A stretch of 64,000 bases of DNA from JANQRZ01 sp965214485. Lineage in GTDB: Bacteria; Bacteroidota; Rhodothermia; Rhodothermales; JANQRZ01. Positions 1 to 12,438 of this stretch are shown here, in pieces. The notes below the pieces were generated by a model, which was given only the letters and a program-made list of their open reading frames with translations, had not been told where the DNA came from and ran no database searches. The position numbers were made by a program, and so were the translations under genes. How positions within the stretch are numbered: position 1 is the stretch's first letter; every line of letters starts with the position of its first letter. The stretch covers positions 1 through 64,000 of the forward strand of contig CBDCBW010000014.1 in the NCBI GenBank assembly GCA_965214485.1, written 5' to 3'.

Positions 1-2
1 CC

Positions 3-905
3 ATCGGGCGCTACGAGGACCTCCTGATCGCCGAGCTCCCGGTGCACCACACCCCGTTCTCCGGCAAGACGGTCCGCGAGACGCGGCTGCGCCAGATCTC
101 CGGCGCGAGCATCGTCGGCATCTGGGGGCGCGGGACGCTGCTCCCGGCGCGGCCCGAGACCCGCCTGGACGACTCCAGCGTCCTCGTCGTCATCGGCACC
201 GAGGCCCAGCTCGCGGCGCTCGACGACCTCCTCGTGATCTACAACGTCAACCCGAACCCGGTCGTCGTCATCGGGGGCGGGCGCGTCGGGGCGGCGGCGG
301 CGCGGGCGCTGCAGCAGAAGGACATCCCGGTGCACCTCGTCGAGCGCGACCCGGCGCTCTGCGAGCGGCTCGCGGGGACCTGCCACCGGGTCTTCGCCGG
401 CGACGCGGCGGACTACTACCTGCTCAACGAGGCCGGCGTGATGCAGGCCCCCTCGGTCGTGCTGACGACCAACGACGACGCCGTCAACATCTACCTCGCC
501 TCGTACTGCCGGAAGCTGAACCCGGACGCCCGCATCGTCAGCCGCATCACGCACGAGCGCAACGTCGAGGCGATCCACCGCGCCGGCGCCGACTTCGTGC
601 TGAGCTACGCCTCGCTCGGCGTCGAGGCCACGCTCTCGATCCTCAAGGGCAAAGCGCTGGTCCTCCTCGGCGAGGGGGTCAACCTGTTCTCGAAGCCGAC
701 GCCGCGCTCGCTCTGGGGGAAAACGCTGGCCGAGACGGGCATCGGGGCGCGGACCGGGCTGACCGTCGTCGCCCTGCAGCAGAACGGCGACGTCACGACC
801 GAGCTGACGGCGGCCACCGTCCTCGCCCCCGAGGCGGAGCTGCTCATGCTCGGCAGCGCGGAGCAGCGCCGAGACTTCGCCCGGCTCTTCGGCGGCAGGG
901 CCTGA
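3..905 (+). CDS. RCK/TrkA-type potassium channel regulatory protein, C-terminal part (5' truncated by window edge)
   Basis: The reading frame is open from the window edge, so about 300 C-terminal residues are visible and the start lies upstream. The first 70 or so residues look like a TrkA-C (RCK C-lobe) domain. A Rossmann TrkA-N domain follows, with nucleotide-binding motif VVIGGGRVGAAAARAL and a downstream acidic residue in HLVERDP, and then a second TrkA-C domain ends the protein. A C-lobe before a second Rossmann lobe fits proteins with two RCK modules behind an ion channel, which gate K+ flux at the inner membrane in response to NAD(H), ATP or cyclic dinucleotides. The channel part cannot be seen, so a soluble TrkA of a Trk uptake system is the alternative. 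Confidence 0.8.
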   Translation: MGRYEDLLIAELPVHHTPFSGKTVRETRLRQISGASIVGIWGRGTLLPARPETRLDDSSVLVVIGTEAQLAALDDLLVIYNVNPNPVVVIGGGRVGAAAARALQQKDIPVHLVERDPALCERLAGTCHRVFAGDAADYYLLNEAGVMQAPSVVLTTNDDAVNIYLASYCRKLNPDARIVSRITHERNVEAIHRAGADFVLSYASLGVEATLSILKGKALVLLGEGVNLFSKPTPRSLWGKTLAETGIGARTGLTVVALQQNGDVTTELTAATVLAPEAELLMLGSAEQRRDFARLFGGRA

Positions 906-961
906 CCCGGCTGCCGGAGACCGGCCCTTCGCCCCGGGCCTTGGCTCCTGGCTATACAGGC

Positions 962-979
962 CTCGCCGAAGCGAGCGGT
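962..979 (+). terminator. weak stem-loop with T-run downstream of the RCK gene
   Basis: A 5-bp GC stem (CTCGC/GCGAG) with a CGAA tetraloop is followed by CGGTTTT. It lies between convergent genes and could terminate the RCK gene. The stem is short, so this is tentative. Confidence 0.35.
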
Positions 980-980
980 T

Positions 981-1679
981 TTACTCCTGGTCCGGGTTCA
1001 CGTCGAGCAGCTCAACCTCGAAGACGAGGGTCTGGTTCGGGCCGATCTGCTGGGAGCGCGCCTGCTCGCCGTAGGCGAGGTCCGACGGGATGTAGAGCAT
1101 CCACCGCCCGCCGGGCTTCATCAGCTGGAGCGCCTCGTTCCACCCCTCGATCACCTCGCCGACGACGAACTGCGCCGGCTGCCCGCCGCGGAACGACGAG
1201 TCGAACTCGGTGCCGTCGGGGAGGGTGCCGCGGTAGTTCACGACGACGGTCTCGCCGAGCTCGGGCGACGCGCCCTCGCCCTCTTCGAGGACCTTGTAGA
1301 GCAGGCCGCTCTGGGTGGCCTCGACGCTGTCGCGCTCGGCGACCTCGGCGAGGAACGCCTCACCGGCGGCGGTGTTAGTGCGTGCCATCTGAACCATGAG
1401 CGTGTCCTGGAACGCCCGCATGATGGTGGCGGCCTCGTCCCGCGAGAAGCGCATCGAGTCCCCGTTCAGCCCTTCGCGGACGGCGGCCAGGATGAGGTCG
1501 CGGTCGAGGTCCACGCCCGGCGTTTCGAGCTGCCCCGCGAGAGTCTGGCCGAGGTCGTGCCCAACGATGTAGGCGACCTGCTCGTCGAGGTCGTCGAGGT
1601 CGCCGACTTCGGTCGGGGTCTCGCAGGCGACGAGGGTGAGGGGGACGGCGAGGAGGGCGAGGAGCAGTCGGGTGGGCAT
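981..1679 (-). CDS. FKBP-type peptidyl-prolyl cis-trans isomerase, lipoprotein
   Basis: A 232-residue envelope foldase. The N-terminus is a lipoprotein signal ending in LTLVAC (Cys at about 19), so it is probably anchored to a membrane facing the periplasm. Residues about 25-120 match the helical FKBP_N dimerisation domain. Residues about 130-225 form the FKBP_C domain, with VVVNYRGTLPDGTEFDSS, the VIEGWNEAL segment and PSDLAYGE, all typical of the active site. It catalyses proline isomerisation during folding of exported proteins. The ATG at 1679 was chosen because it gives the lipobox; a much longer open frame continues upstream but is antisense to metG. It is divergent from metG. Confidence 0.92.
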   Translation of the reverse strand: MPTRLLLALLAVPLTLVACETPTEVGDLDDLDEQVAYIVGHDLGQTLAGQLETPGVDLDRDLILAAVREGLNGDSMRFSRDEAATIMRAFQDTLMVQMARTNTAAGEAFLAEVAERDSVEATQSGLLYKVLEEGEGASPELGETVVVNYRGTLPDGTEFDSSFRGGQPAQFVVGEVIEGWNEALQLMKPGGRWMLYIPSDLAYGEQARSQQIGPNQTLVFEVELLDVNPDQE

Positions 1680-2129
1680 GGCAAGCGGGGCGGAACCCCG
1701 TCGGGTGAGAGGGCGCGGTCGGTGGCCCGGCGGAGGCGGCAGCCTTCGGGCCGTGCGGAGTATACCTCGCGCCGCAGCCCCGGCGAAAGCACTCCGGCGC
1801 GGCGCGCGCATTCCTTCCCAAACCTTCGCAGCCCGGTGGAGCGCCTGCGGCGCGGAGTGGGAGGAACGGGGAGAATGGGAGGGGAAAGGGCGTTTGTTTG
1901 GCGTGGGGGGAATGGAGAGAACGGGGGGAATGGGAAGAACGCGCGTCGGCGCGGAGCACCCCGGCCTGGTTACCTTGTCGGGTTTTATTGCTCCCACTCC
2001 TCCCACTCCTCCCACTCCTCCCACTCCTCCCACTCCTCCCACTCCTCCCACTCCTCCCACTCCTCCCACTCCTCCCACTCCTCCCACTCCTCCCACTCCT
2101 CCCACTCCTCCCACTCCTCCCACTCCCCG
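1680..2129. other. 450-bp divergent intergenic region between FKBP and metG genes
   Basis: No gene is supported here. Positions 1680-1980 are G-rich on the + strand, with loose repeats of GGGGAATGG and GGAGAAC type. A TACCTTG at 1971-1977 resembles the TAnnTTTG -7 element of Bacteroidota, but no clear -33 TTG is placed before it. Positions 1991-2125 are the 9-bp minisatellite described separately, which ends 4 bp before the metG ATG. Confidence 0.5.
1991..2125. repeat. 15 perfect tandem copies of a 9-bp unit (CTCCCACTC) abutting metG
   Basis: Fifteen uninterrupted copies of CTCCCACTC fill 135 bp, followed by CCCG and the metG ATG at 2130. The metG frame stays open through the array and would encode Ser-His-Ser repeats if translation began upstream. 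The unit is a multiple of three, so copy-number change would not shift that frame but would change leader length. The array has no purine-rich Shine-Dalgarno sequence. Confidence 0.97.
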
Positions 2130-4244
<2,115 letters not shown>

Positions 4245-4260
4245 ATCCGGGAGACGAAAA

Positions 4261-4290
4261 CGCAGGGACAACCGGCCGGTCGCCCCTGCG
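4261..4290. repeat. hairpin-forming palindrome downstream of metG
   Basis: Arms CGCAGGG and CCCTGCG enclose a central ACCGGCCGGT palindrome. It may act as a metG terminator, but there is no T-run. Its outer sequence resembles the palindrome at about 24434. Confidence 0.5.
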
Positions 4291-4344
4291 GTGAACCGGC
4301 GTCAAACCGGCGTCAAACCGGCGTCGAACCGGTGGTGAACCGGC
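4291..4344. repeat. degenerate 11-bp tandem repeat after metG
   Basis: About five units of the form GTCAAACCGGC (two perfect, others GTGAACCGGC and GTCGAACCGGT) lie between metG and the convergent lipoprotein gene. They have no recognised function. Confidence 0.8.
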
Positions 4345-4355
4345 GCTACGAGCGG

Positions 4356-4856
4356 CTAGTCCGAGAGGTCGAACCGGCCGTTCGTGACCGCCACCTGGGT
4401 CTGGACCCCGTCGCTAAAGCACGTCGCAGTAAACGAGAACGTCCCGCTGGCGTTGTCGGAGTCGATCTCGCTGATCGTGGCCGTCGCCGTGCCGGCGGCG
4501 ACGCAGGTCGTCACGTCCGAGGGGTCCGCGTTCGGAGCCCGGGCGTAGGTCGCCGCGGCGGGGGTCTGGGTCCCGACCTGGGCCTGTATGCCGCCGAGCG
4601 TGATGGTCTCCTGGTCCGAGCCGGACGAGCCGTCGGCGTTTGCGATGCCGCTGAAGGTCAGAATCCCGTTGGCGACATCGAGCGTGACGCACTCCGCGGC
4701 GAAGGACGAGCCGTCGACGGTGGCCGTCACGCTCCCGGAGTCGCAGGGCCCTCCGCTCCCGCCTCCGCCGCCGTCATCGTCGTCGCCCGAGTCGCAGGCG
4801 ATCAGGGTGGACGAGAGCAGCAGCGCGAAGCTGAAGAGGACAAAGCGTTTGAGCAT
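4356..4856 (-). CDS. lipoprotein, DUF6252-like
   Basis: A 166-residue secreted lipoprotein of unknown role. MLKRFVLFSFALLLSSTLIAC is a clear lipoprotein signal (Cys at about 21), followed by an Asp/Gly linker rich in DDDD and GGGG. The mature part is a beta-rich domain with the order VTATVDG, ITLGG, TYAR and a final GTFSF...VTNGRFDLSD. That order resembles DUF6252 lipoproteins of Bacteroidota. The lipoprotein at 14004 ends in the same pattern. The ATG at 4856 is preferred over in-frame upstream starts because it begins the signal peptide. Cysteines after the linker may form disulfides. Function is not known. Confidence 0.75.
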   Translation of the reverse strand: MLKRFVLFSFALLLSSTLIACDSGDDDDGGGGGSGGPCDSGSVTATVDGSSFAAECVTLDVANGILTFSGIANADGSSGSDQETITLGGIQAQVGTQTPAAATYARAPNADPSDVTTCVAAGTATATISEIDSDNASGTFSFTATCFSDGVQTQVAVTNGRFDLSD

Positions 4857-4960
4857 GGTCGTGGCTGGTTGGTTCGTGCATAACAAGATGTTCATAAGGA
4901 AGATCGGCGTTCCGGCAGCGTTTCGTAAATCGCGCCGCTCGGTCCTCGTGGCCGCTTCCG

Positions 4961-6313
4961 GTGCCCTCTTCCTCTCGCAGCGTCTGCCGGTTCTCCGAAA
5001 AGTCCAAATCCTCCGCCGCCGGGGCGCGTTCACCGGCCTCCCCACGGCCCTCGATCCTCGCCGTCCCCGACTCCGCTCCCGTGTTTCCCTCCGCCACCCC
5101 GGCCTCGCCCGCTCGGCCCGCCCGCCGCCGGCTCGGCCTCGTCGGGGGCGCGCTGCTGCTTCTCCTCCTCGCTTCCGCCCTCCTCATGATCGACGTCTGG
5201 CCGGCCCTCGGCGCGAAACCCTCCGGCGAGCGCCTCGCCCGCATCGAGCGCTCGCCGCAGTACCGGGGCGGGCGCTTCGCCAACACCCTCCCGACGGTTC
5301 ACTCGGGGATGTCGGTGGCCGCCGCGACGGAGTTTTTCTTCGGCGGCAGCGCCCACCGCACGCCCGACGCGCCGCTGCCCACCGTGCCGCGCACCGCTGG
5401 GGACTTCGCCGAGCCGGTGGCCGGGCTCCGCGTGACGTGGCTCGGCCACTCGACGCTGCTCGTCGAGCTGGAAGGGGCCCGCGTGCTCGTCGATCCGGTC
5501 TGGGGCGAGCGCGCCTCGCCCGCCTCCTTCTTCGGGCCCAAGCGCTTTTACGCACCGCTGCTCGCCCTCGCCGACCTCCCGCCGCTCGACGCGGTGGTGA
5601 TCTCGCACGATCACTACGACCACCTCGACGAGGGGACGGTCCGGGCGCTGGCCGAGCGGGTCCCCCGGTTCGTCGTCCCGCTCGGCGTCGGGTCGCACCT
5701 CGAGCGCTGGGGCGTGGACGCGGCCCGCATCACCGAGCTCGACTGGTGGGAGCGCGCCGAGGCCGGCGGCGTCGCGCTCGTCAGCACCCCGGCTCGGCAC
5801 TTCTCGGGTCGGTTTCTGACGGACCGAGACGCGACGCTCTGGTCGGGCTGGGCGTTCGTCGGGCGGGAGCACCGGGTGTTCTACAGCGGCGACACGGCGC
5901 TCGCGCCGGAGTTCGCCGAAGTCGGCGAGCGCCTCGGCCCGTTCGACGTGTCCCTCGTCGAGATCGGCGCGTACAACGCCGCGTGGGCCGACGTCCACCT
6001 CGGCCCGGAGCAGGCGGTGGCGGTGCACCGGATGGTGCGCGGCGGCCTCCTCGTGCCGGTGCACTGGGGGCTGTTCGACCTGTCGGTCCACGGTTGGACC
6101 GAGCCCGTCGAGCGCCTCCGCCGTGCCGCCGAGCAGGCCGGCGTCCGGGTCGCCCTCCCGCGCCCCGGCGAGAGCGTCACGCTCGGCGCGGTCCCCGACG
6201 CGCCGTGGTGGCCCGCGCTGCCGTGGCGGACCGCCGACGAGAAGCCCATCGTCTCCTCCGGCCTCGGCGCGGCGGCGAACGAGGGGGTTAACTTTCTAGC
6301 ACCGGGGCCGTAG
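4961..6313 (+). CDS. membrane-anchored MBL-fold hydrolase (NAPE-PLD/UlaG-like)
   Basis: A metallo-beta-lactamase-fold hydrolase of up to 450 residues. One hydrophobic segment (LGLVGGALLLLLLASALLMI, about residues 58-77) anchors it. The catalytic domain then shows TWLGHSTLLVEL, the metal motif HDHYDHLD with H216, H218, D220 and H221, a later metal His in TPARHFSGR, YSGDTAL and VPVHWGLFDLS. This layout matches the family of N-acyl-phosphatidylethanolamine phospholipase D and other phosphodiesterases, so a lipid or phosphoester substrate is plausible but unproven. The GTG at 4961 yields a Ser/Pro-rich leader; a GTG at 5081 would put the anchor nearer the N-terminus and may be the true start. Confidence 0.85.
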   Translation: MPSSSRSVCRFSEKSKSSAAGARSPASPRPSILAVPDSAPVFPSATPASPARPARRRLGLVGGALLLLLLASALLMIDVWPALGAKPSGERLARIERSPQYRGGRFANTLPTVHSGMSVAAATEFFFGGSAHRTPDAPLPTVPRTAGDFAEPVAGLRVTWLGHSTLLVELEGARVLVDPVWGERASPASFFGPKRFYAPLLALADLPPLDAVVISHDHYDHLDEGTVRALAERVPRFVVPLGVGSHLERWGVDAARITELDWWERAEAGGVALVSTPARHFSGRFLTDRDATLWSGWAFVGREHRVFYSGDTALAPEFAEVGERLGPFDVSLVEIGAYNAAWADVHLGPEQAVAVHRMVRGGLLVPVHWGLFDLSVHGWTEPVERLRRAAEQAGVRVALPRPGESVTLGAVPDAPWWPALPWRTADEKPIVSSGLGAAANEGVNFLAPGP

Positions 6314-6354
6314 CCGAGCCGCTCCGTCCCTTCCGCTCCCCAGCCCGCACCGGC

Positions 6355-7350
6355 ATGACCCGCGCCCTCCTGCTCCTCGCACTCGCCGCGCCCGCCCTCG
6401 CTCAGCCCGGCGATAAGGTGTTCGGCGAATCCTATCGTTTCCGCGCGGGGGATGCCCTCTCCGTCACCACGAGCAGCACCGACCTTTACCTCCGCACCGG
6501 CTCCGGGAGCGAGGTCCGCGTCGAGGTCTTCGCCCAGGGGCGCAACGTCGAGGAGAGCTTCCGGCGGCTGAACTTCAGCGTCGAGCGCGAAGGCGACGGC
6601 CTCGTCGTCACGACCGATCGCAAGGGAGACCGGTGGTGGCGGGGCAACCGGGCGTCGTTCGCCGTCGTGATCACGGCTCCCGAGCGGCTCGACCTGAGCG
6701 TTGCCACCTCGTCGGGGGACGTCGAGGTCGGGAGCGTCGAGGGCGCGGTGTCGGTCGCCACCTCGTCGGGTGACATCGAACTCGGTACGGTGCGCGGCCC
6801 CCTCTCGGTCACCACGTCGTCGGGCGACGTCGAGGCCGACCGGGTTGAGGGCAGCGTCGAGGTCAGGACCTCCTCGGGCGGCCTCGAGATGGGCACGGTC
6901 CGGGGCGCGGCCGTCTCCTTCACCACCTCCTCGGGCGATTTCAGCGTGGACCGCCTCGACGCCGCCGCCTTCCGGGCGAGGTCGTCCTCGGGGGACATCG
7001 AGGCCGGGGCGCTCGCCGGCAACGCCGAGGTCAGCACCTCGTCGGGCGACGTGTCGCTCGGCGCGGTCGAAGGCGACCTGGCCGTCTCGACCTCGTCCGG
7101 CGACCTCCGCGCCGACCTCGTCAAGCCCGGCCGGACCGACGTCACCACCGGCAGCGGCGGCGTCCGCCTTCGCGTCCCGGCCTCGCTCGCCGCCGACGTG
7201 GACCTTCGCGGCGGCTCGGTCCGCATCGACCGTGCCTTGTGGTTTGCGGGCGAGATCGAGGACCGCCGCGCCGAAGGGGAGGTCGGCGGCGGCGGGGCGC
7301 TGCTCCGCGTCCGCACCGGCAGCGGGAGCGTGTCGCTCGCCGTCCGGTAG
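6355..7350 (+). CDS. DUF4097 family secreted beta-repeat protein
   Basis: A 331-residue exported protein with a short signal peptide (MTRALLLLALAAPALAQ). From about residue 115 it repeats a 17-20-residue beta unit with the core TSSGDVE or TSSGDIE some eight times, the signature of the DUF4097 (putative adhesin, beta-helix-like) family. These proteins are thought to sit in the envelope; no enzymatic function is established. It starts 41 bp after the MBL-fold gene and may be cotranscribed with it. The first 90 residues are less repetitive. No Cys lipobox is present, so it is probably periplasmic or surface exposed. Confidence 0.88.
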   Translation: MTRALLLLALAAPALAQPGDKVFGESYRFRAGDALSVTTSSTDLYLRTGSGSEVRVEVFAQGRNVEESFRRLNFSVEREGDGLVVTTDRKGDRWWRGNRASFAVVITAPERLDLSVATSSGDVEVGSVEGAVSVATSSGDIELGTVRGPLSVTTSSGDVEADRVEGSVEVRTSSGGLEMGTVRGAAVSFTTSSGDFSVDRLDAAAFRARSSSGDIEAGALAGNAEVSTSSGDVSLGAVEGDLAVSTSSGDLRADLVKPGRTDVTTGSGGVRLRVPASLAADVDLRGGSVRIDRALWFAGEIEDRRAEGEVGGGGALLRVRTGSGSVSLAVR

Positions 7351-7418
7351 CCTGGCCGAGCACGGTCTTTAACAAGCCTTCGCTCACGCCGCCGCCGCCG
7401 CGTGCGTAGCTTGGACGC

Positions 7419-7504
7419 GGAGGGGTGCCGGAGTGGTCGAACGGGACGGTCTCGAAAACCGTTGTACCCTATGGGTACCGAGGGTTCGAATCCCTCTCCC
7501 TCCG
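7419..7504 (+). tRNA. tRNA-Ser (anticodon CGA)
   Basis: An 86-nt tRNA. Acceptor arms GGAGGGG and TCCCTCC pair over 7 positions with one G-U, and G is the discriminator base as usual for serine. The anticodon stem ACGGT/ACCGT encloses loop CTCGAAA, so the anticodon at 7453-7455 is CGA, reading UCG. A long class II variable arm and a T-arm GAGGG-TTCGAAT-CCCTC follow. The 3' CCA is not encoded. A TAGCTTG 6 bp upstream (7407-7413) could be its -7 promoter element. Confidence 0.97.
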
Positions 7505-7514
7505 CTGCCAGCTA

Positions 7515-7553
7515 GCAAGCCCGGTGCCTCGCGCGCCGGGCTTGCGCCGTTTT
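7515..7553 (+). terminator. intrinsic terminator of tRNA-Ser
   Basis: A perfect 10-bp stem (GCAAGCCCGG/CCGGGCTTGC) with an 11-nt loop is followed by GCCGTTTT, 10 bp after the tRNA. Confidence 0.75.
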
Positions 7554-7599
7554 CGGACCAGTGAGGCGGTTTCCGGGGCGGCGAGACGGCGCGCGTTCA

Positions 7600-8238
7600 T
7601 CACGGCGCGAGGCGCACCCCCTCCCACCCCTCAGCGGTACGGGTGTACGCGAGGCGGTCGTGGAGCCGGTTTGGGCGGCCCTGCCAGAACTCGACGCGCG
7701 TCGGCGCGAGGCGGAAGCCGCCCCAGTGCGGAGGCCGGGGCACGTCGTCTCCGGGATGCTCCTCCTCCAGCGCGGCGAGGCGCTGCTCCAGTGCGGCGCG
7801 GTCCGGCACCGGGCGGCTCTGGTCCGACGCCCACGCGCCGAGACGGCTGCCGCGCGGTCGGCGCGCGAAGTACGCGTCGGACTCCGCCTGGCTCACCCTC
7901 GCCACCGTGCCCTCGACCCGGACCTGCCGCTCCAGCGGCTCCCACCAGAAGGCGAGGGCCGCGCGGGGGTGCGCCGCGAGGTCGCGGGCTTTGCGGCTCT
8001 CGTAGTTGGTGTAGAACACGAACCCGCGCTCGTCCACCCCCTTGAGCAGGACGATGCGCGCAGCCGGCTGCCCGTCCGCCCCGACCGTCGCCAGCGTCAT
8101 CGCGTTCGGCTCGGACACTCCCGCCTCGACCGCGTCCCCGAGCCAACGCTCGAAGAAGGCGATAGGGTCGTCGGCAGCGTCGGTTTCGGAGAGGCCGGCG
8201 CGGGTGTAGCTCCGGCGGAGGGCAGCGAGATCGGGCAC
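7600..8238 (-). CDS. pdxH: pyridoxamine 5'-phosphate oxidase
   Basis: This 212-residue FMN enzyme oxidises pyridoxamine or pyridoxine 5'-phosphate to pyridoxal phosphate in the cytoplasm. It shows the split-barrel FMN-binding core (NAMTLATVGADGQPAARIVL, FVFYTNYESRK, ALAFWWEPLERQVRVEG), the substrate segment RPRGSRLGAWASDQS, and the C-terminal signature WGGFRLAPTRVEFWQGRPNRLHDR with the conserved final LAP. Length is typical. The start is a GTG at 8238. It is a single gene convergent with the tRNA. A 7-bp tandem array lies only 5 bp upstream of the start codon, in the expected 5' leader. Confidence 0.97.
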   Translation of the reverse strand: MPDLAALRRSYTRAGLSETDAADDPIAFFERWLGDAVEAGVSEPNAMTLATVGADGQPAARIVLLKGVDERGFVFYTNYESRKARDLAAHPRAALAFWWEPLERQVRVEGTVARVSQAESDAYFARRPRGSRLGAWASDQSRPVPDRAALEQRLAALEEEHPGDDVPRPPHWGGFRLAPTRVEFWQGRPNRLHDRLAYTRTAEGWEGVRLAP

Positions 8239-8243
8239 AGCAG

Positions 8244-8289
8244 CGGAGGGCGGAGGGCGGAGGGCGGAGGGCGGAGGGCGGAGGGCGGA
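8244..8289. repeat. 6.5 tandem copies of a 7-bp unit (CGGAGGG)
   Basis: Six perfect copies and a partial seventh of CGGAGGG occupy the space directly upstream of the pdxH GTG. On the pdxH strand it reads as CCCTCCG repeats. The unit is not a multiple of three. Confidence 0.95.
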
Positions 8290-8349
8290 AATTAGCGGCC
8301 TCGGCAGCTTCCTCGGCAGCCCAGCGGATTTTCTCCGACTCCCCCGTCC

Positions 8350-11052
<2,703 letters not shown>

Positions 11053-11250
11053 GGCGCAGGCCGAAGAGGCTTCGCCCCGACGAGCAGATTCTATTCCTTT
11101 TTGTCACCTCTGCGTTACGGCGGCCCGGTGCAACGAAGCTGCCGCTGCGAAGCGGCCGCTGATCGCCGCGGTGAAGATACGCCCCGGCCGCCCGAACCCC
11201 CGCCGCCGCCTGGCGTTGCTCTCCGTTTACGCCACCCGCCTGCCTCGCCC

Positions 11251-12402
11251 GTGAATGACCCCCGCCCGCACCTCCGCACCCGCCTCGCGCAGGCGGGCTG
11301 TCACCCCGACCCGCTCTCCGGCGGGCTCACGCCGCCGCTCCACCTCGCCACGACGTTCGAGCGCCCCGCCGGCGGCGACTACGGCGACGGTTACGTCTAC
11401 GCCCGCTGGGGCAACCCGACGCGCGACCTCCTCGAAGCCACCCTCGCCGACCTCGAAGGGGGGGCCGAGGCGGCGGCCTTCGCCTCGGGCATGGCCGCCG
11501 CCCACGCGCTCGCCCAGAGCCTGCGCCCGGGCGACCACGTCCTCCTCCCCGACGACGTCTACCACGGCGTCCGCCACCTGCTGCGCACCACCTTCGCCGA
11601 CTGGGGGCTGGCCGCCTCCGACGTGGACCAGACGGACCTCGACGCGGTGCGGTCCGCTCTCCGCCCGGAGACGAAGCTGGTCTGGGCCGAGACGCCCTCG
11701 AACCCGCTCCTCAAGATCACCGACCTCGCCGCCCTCGCCGAGGTCGCGCACGACGCCGGGGCGCTCCTCCTCGTCGACGGGACGTGGACGACGCCGCTGC
11801 TCCAGCGTCCCCTCGCGCTCGGGGCCGACCTCGTGCTGCACTCGGCGACGAAGTACCTCGGCGGGCACTCGGACGTGCTCCTCGGGGCGGTGGTGGCGCG
11901 CTCAGGGCTGGACCTCTTCGAGCGCGTGCGGGCCCTCCAGAGGAGCGCCGGGGCCGTCGCCGACCCGTTCGGCTCGTGGCTCGTGCTGCGGGGCCTGCGG
12001 TCGCTCGGGGCGCGGATGCCGCTCCACAGCCGGAACGCGCAGCGCCTGGCCGAGGCGCTGCACGGCCACCCCGCCGTCGAGGCCGTGCACTACCCCGGGC
12101 TGCCGGGCCATCCCGGCCACGACGTGGCGCGGCGGCAGATGGACGGCTTCGGCGGGATGCTGTCGCTCCAGGTACGCGGCGGAGCCGACGAGGCCCTCGG
12201 CGTGGCCGCCCGAGTGCGGCTGTTCCGGCGGGCCACGTCGCTCGGCGGCACCGAGAGCCTGATCGAGCACCGCGCCTCGATCGAGAGCCAGCCCACGCCG
12301 ACGCCGCGGAACCTGCTCCGCGTCTCGGTCGGGCTGGAGGACGCCGACGATCTGGTCGCCGATCTCGCTGAGGCGCTGCATCCTACCGCCGCGGCGCGCT
12401 AG
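11251..12402 (+). CDS. trans-sulfuration PLP enzyme (cystathionine gamma-synthase/lyase family)
   Basis: A 383-residue Cys/Met-metabolism PLP enzyme. Visible motifs are YARWGNPTRDLLE, the EAAAFASGMAAA cofactor loop, PSNPLLKITD, the PLP-lysine segment HSATKYLGGHSDVLLG, and the C-terminal RRATSLGGTESLIEHRAS. These are conserved across cystathionine gamma-synthase, cystathionine lyases and methionine gamma-lyase, and the sequence alone does not settle which. The role is in cysteine-methionine interconversion or sulfide release. The GTG at 11251 gives the family's normal N-terminus; the open frame runs further upstream without good starts. Proline dehydrogenase starts 36 bp downstream and may be cotranscribed. 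Confidence 0.9.
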   Translation: MNDPRPHLRTRLAQAGCHPDPLSGGLTPPLHLATTFERPAGGDYGDGYVYARWGNPTRDLLEATLADLEGGAEAAAFASGMAAAHALAQSLRPGDHVLLPDDVYHGVRHLLRTTFADWGLAASDVDQTDLDAVRSALRPETKLVWAETPSNPLLKITDLAALAEVAHDAGALLLVDGTWTTPLLQRPLALGADLVLHSATKYLGGHSDVLLGAVVARSGLDLFERVRALQRSAGAVADPFGSWLVLRGLRSLGARMPLHSRNAQRLAEALHGHPAVEAVHYPGLPGHPGHDVARRQMDGFGGMLSLQVRGGADEALGVAARVRLFRRATSLGGTESLIEHRASIESQPTPTPRNLLRVSVGLEDADDLVADLAEALHPTAAAR

Positions 12403-12438
12403 ATTAGCGCCGTCTCCTCTCTTCGCCTCTCCCCTCCC

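Noticed and set aside
1991..2125. CRISPR array
   Set aside because: The repeats are 9 bp and contiguous with no spacers, and no cas genes are present. It is a minisatellite. The same applies to the other tandem arrays.
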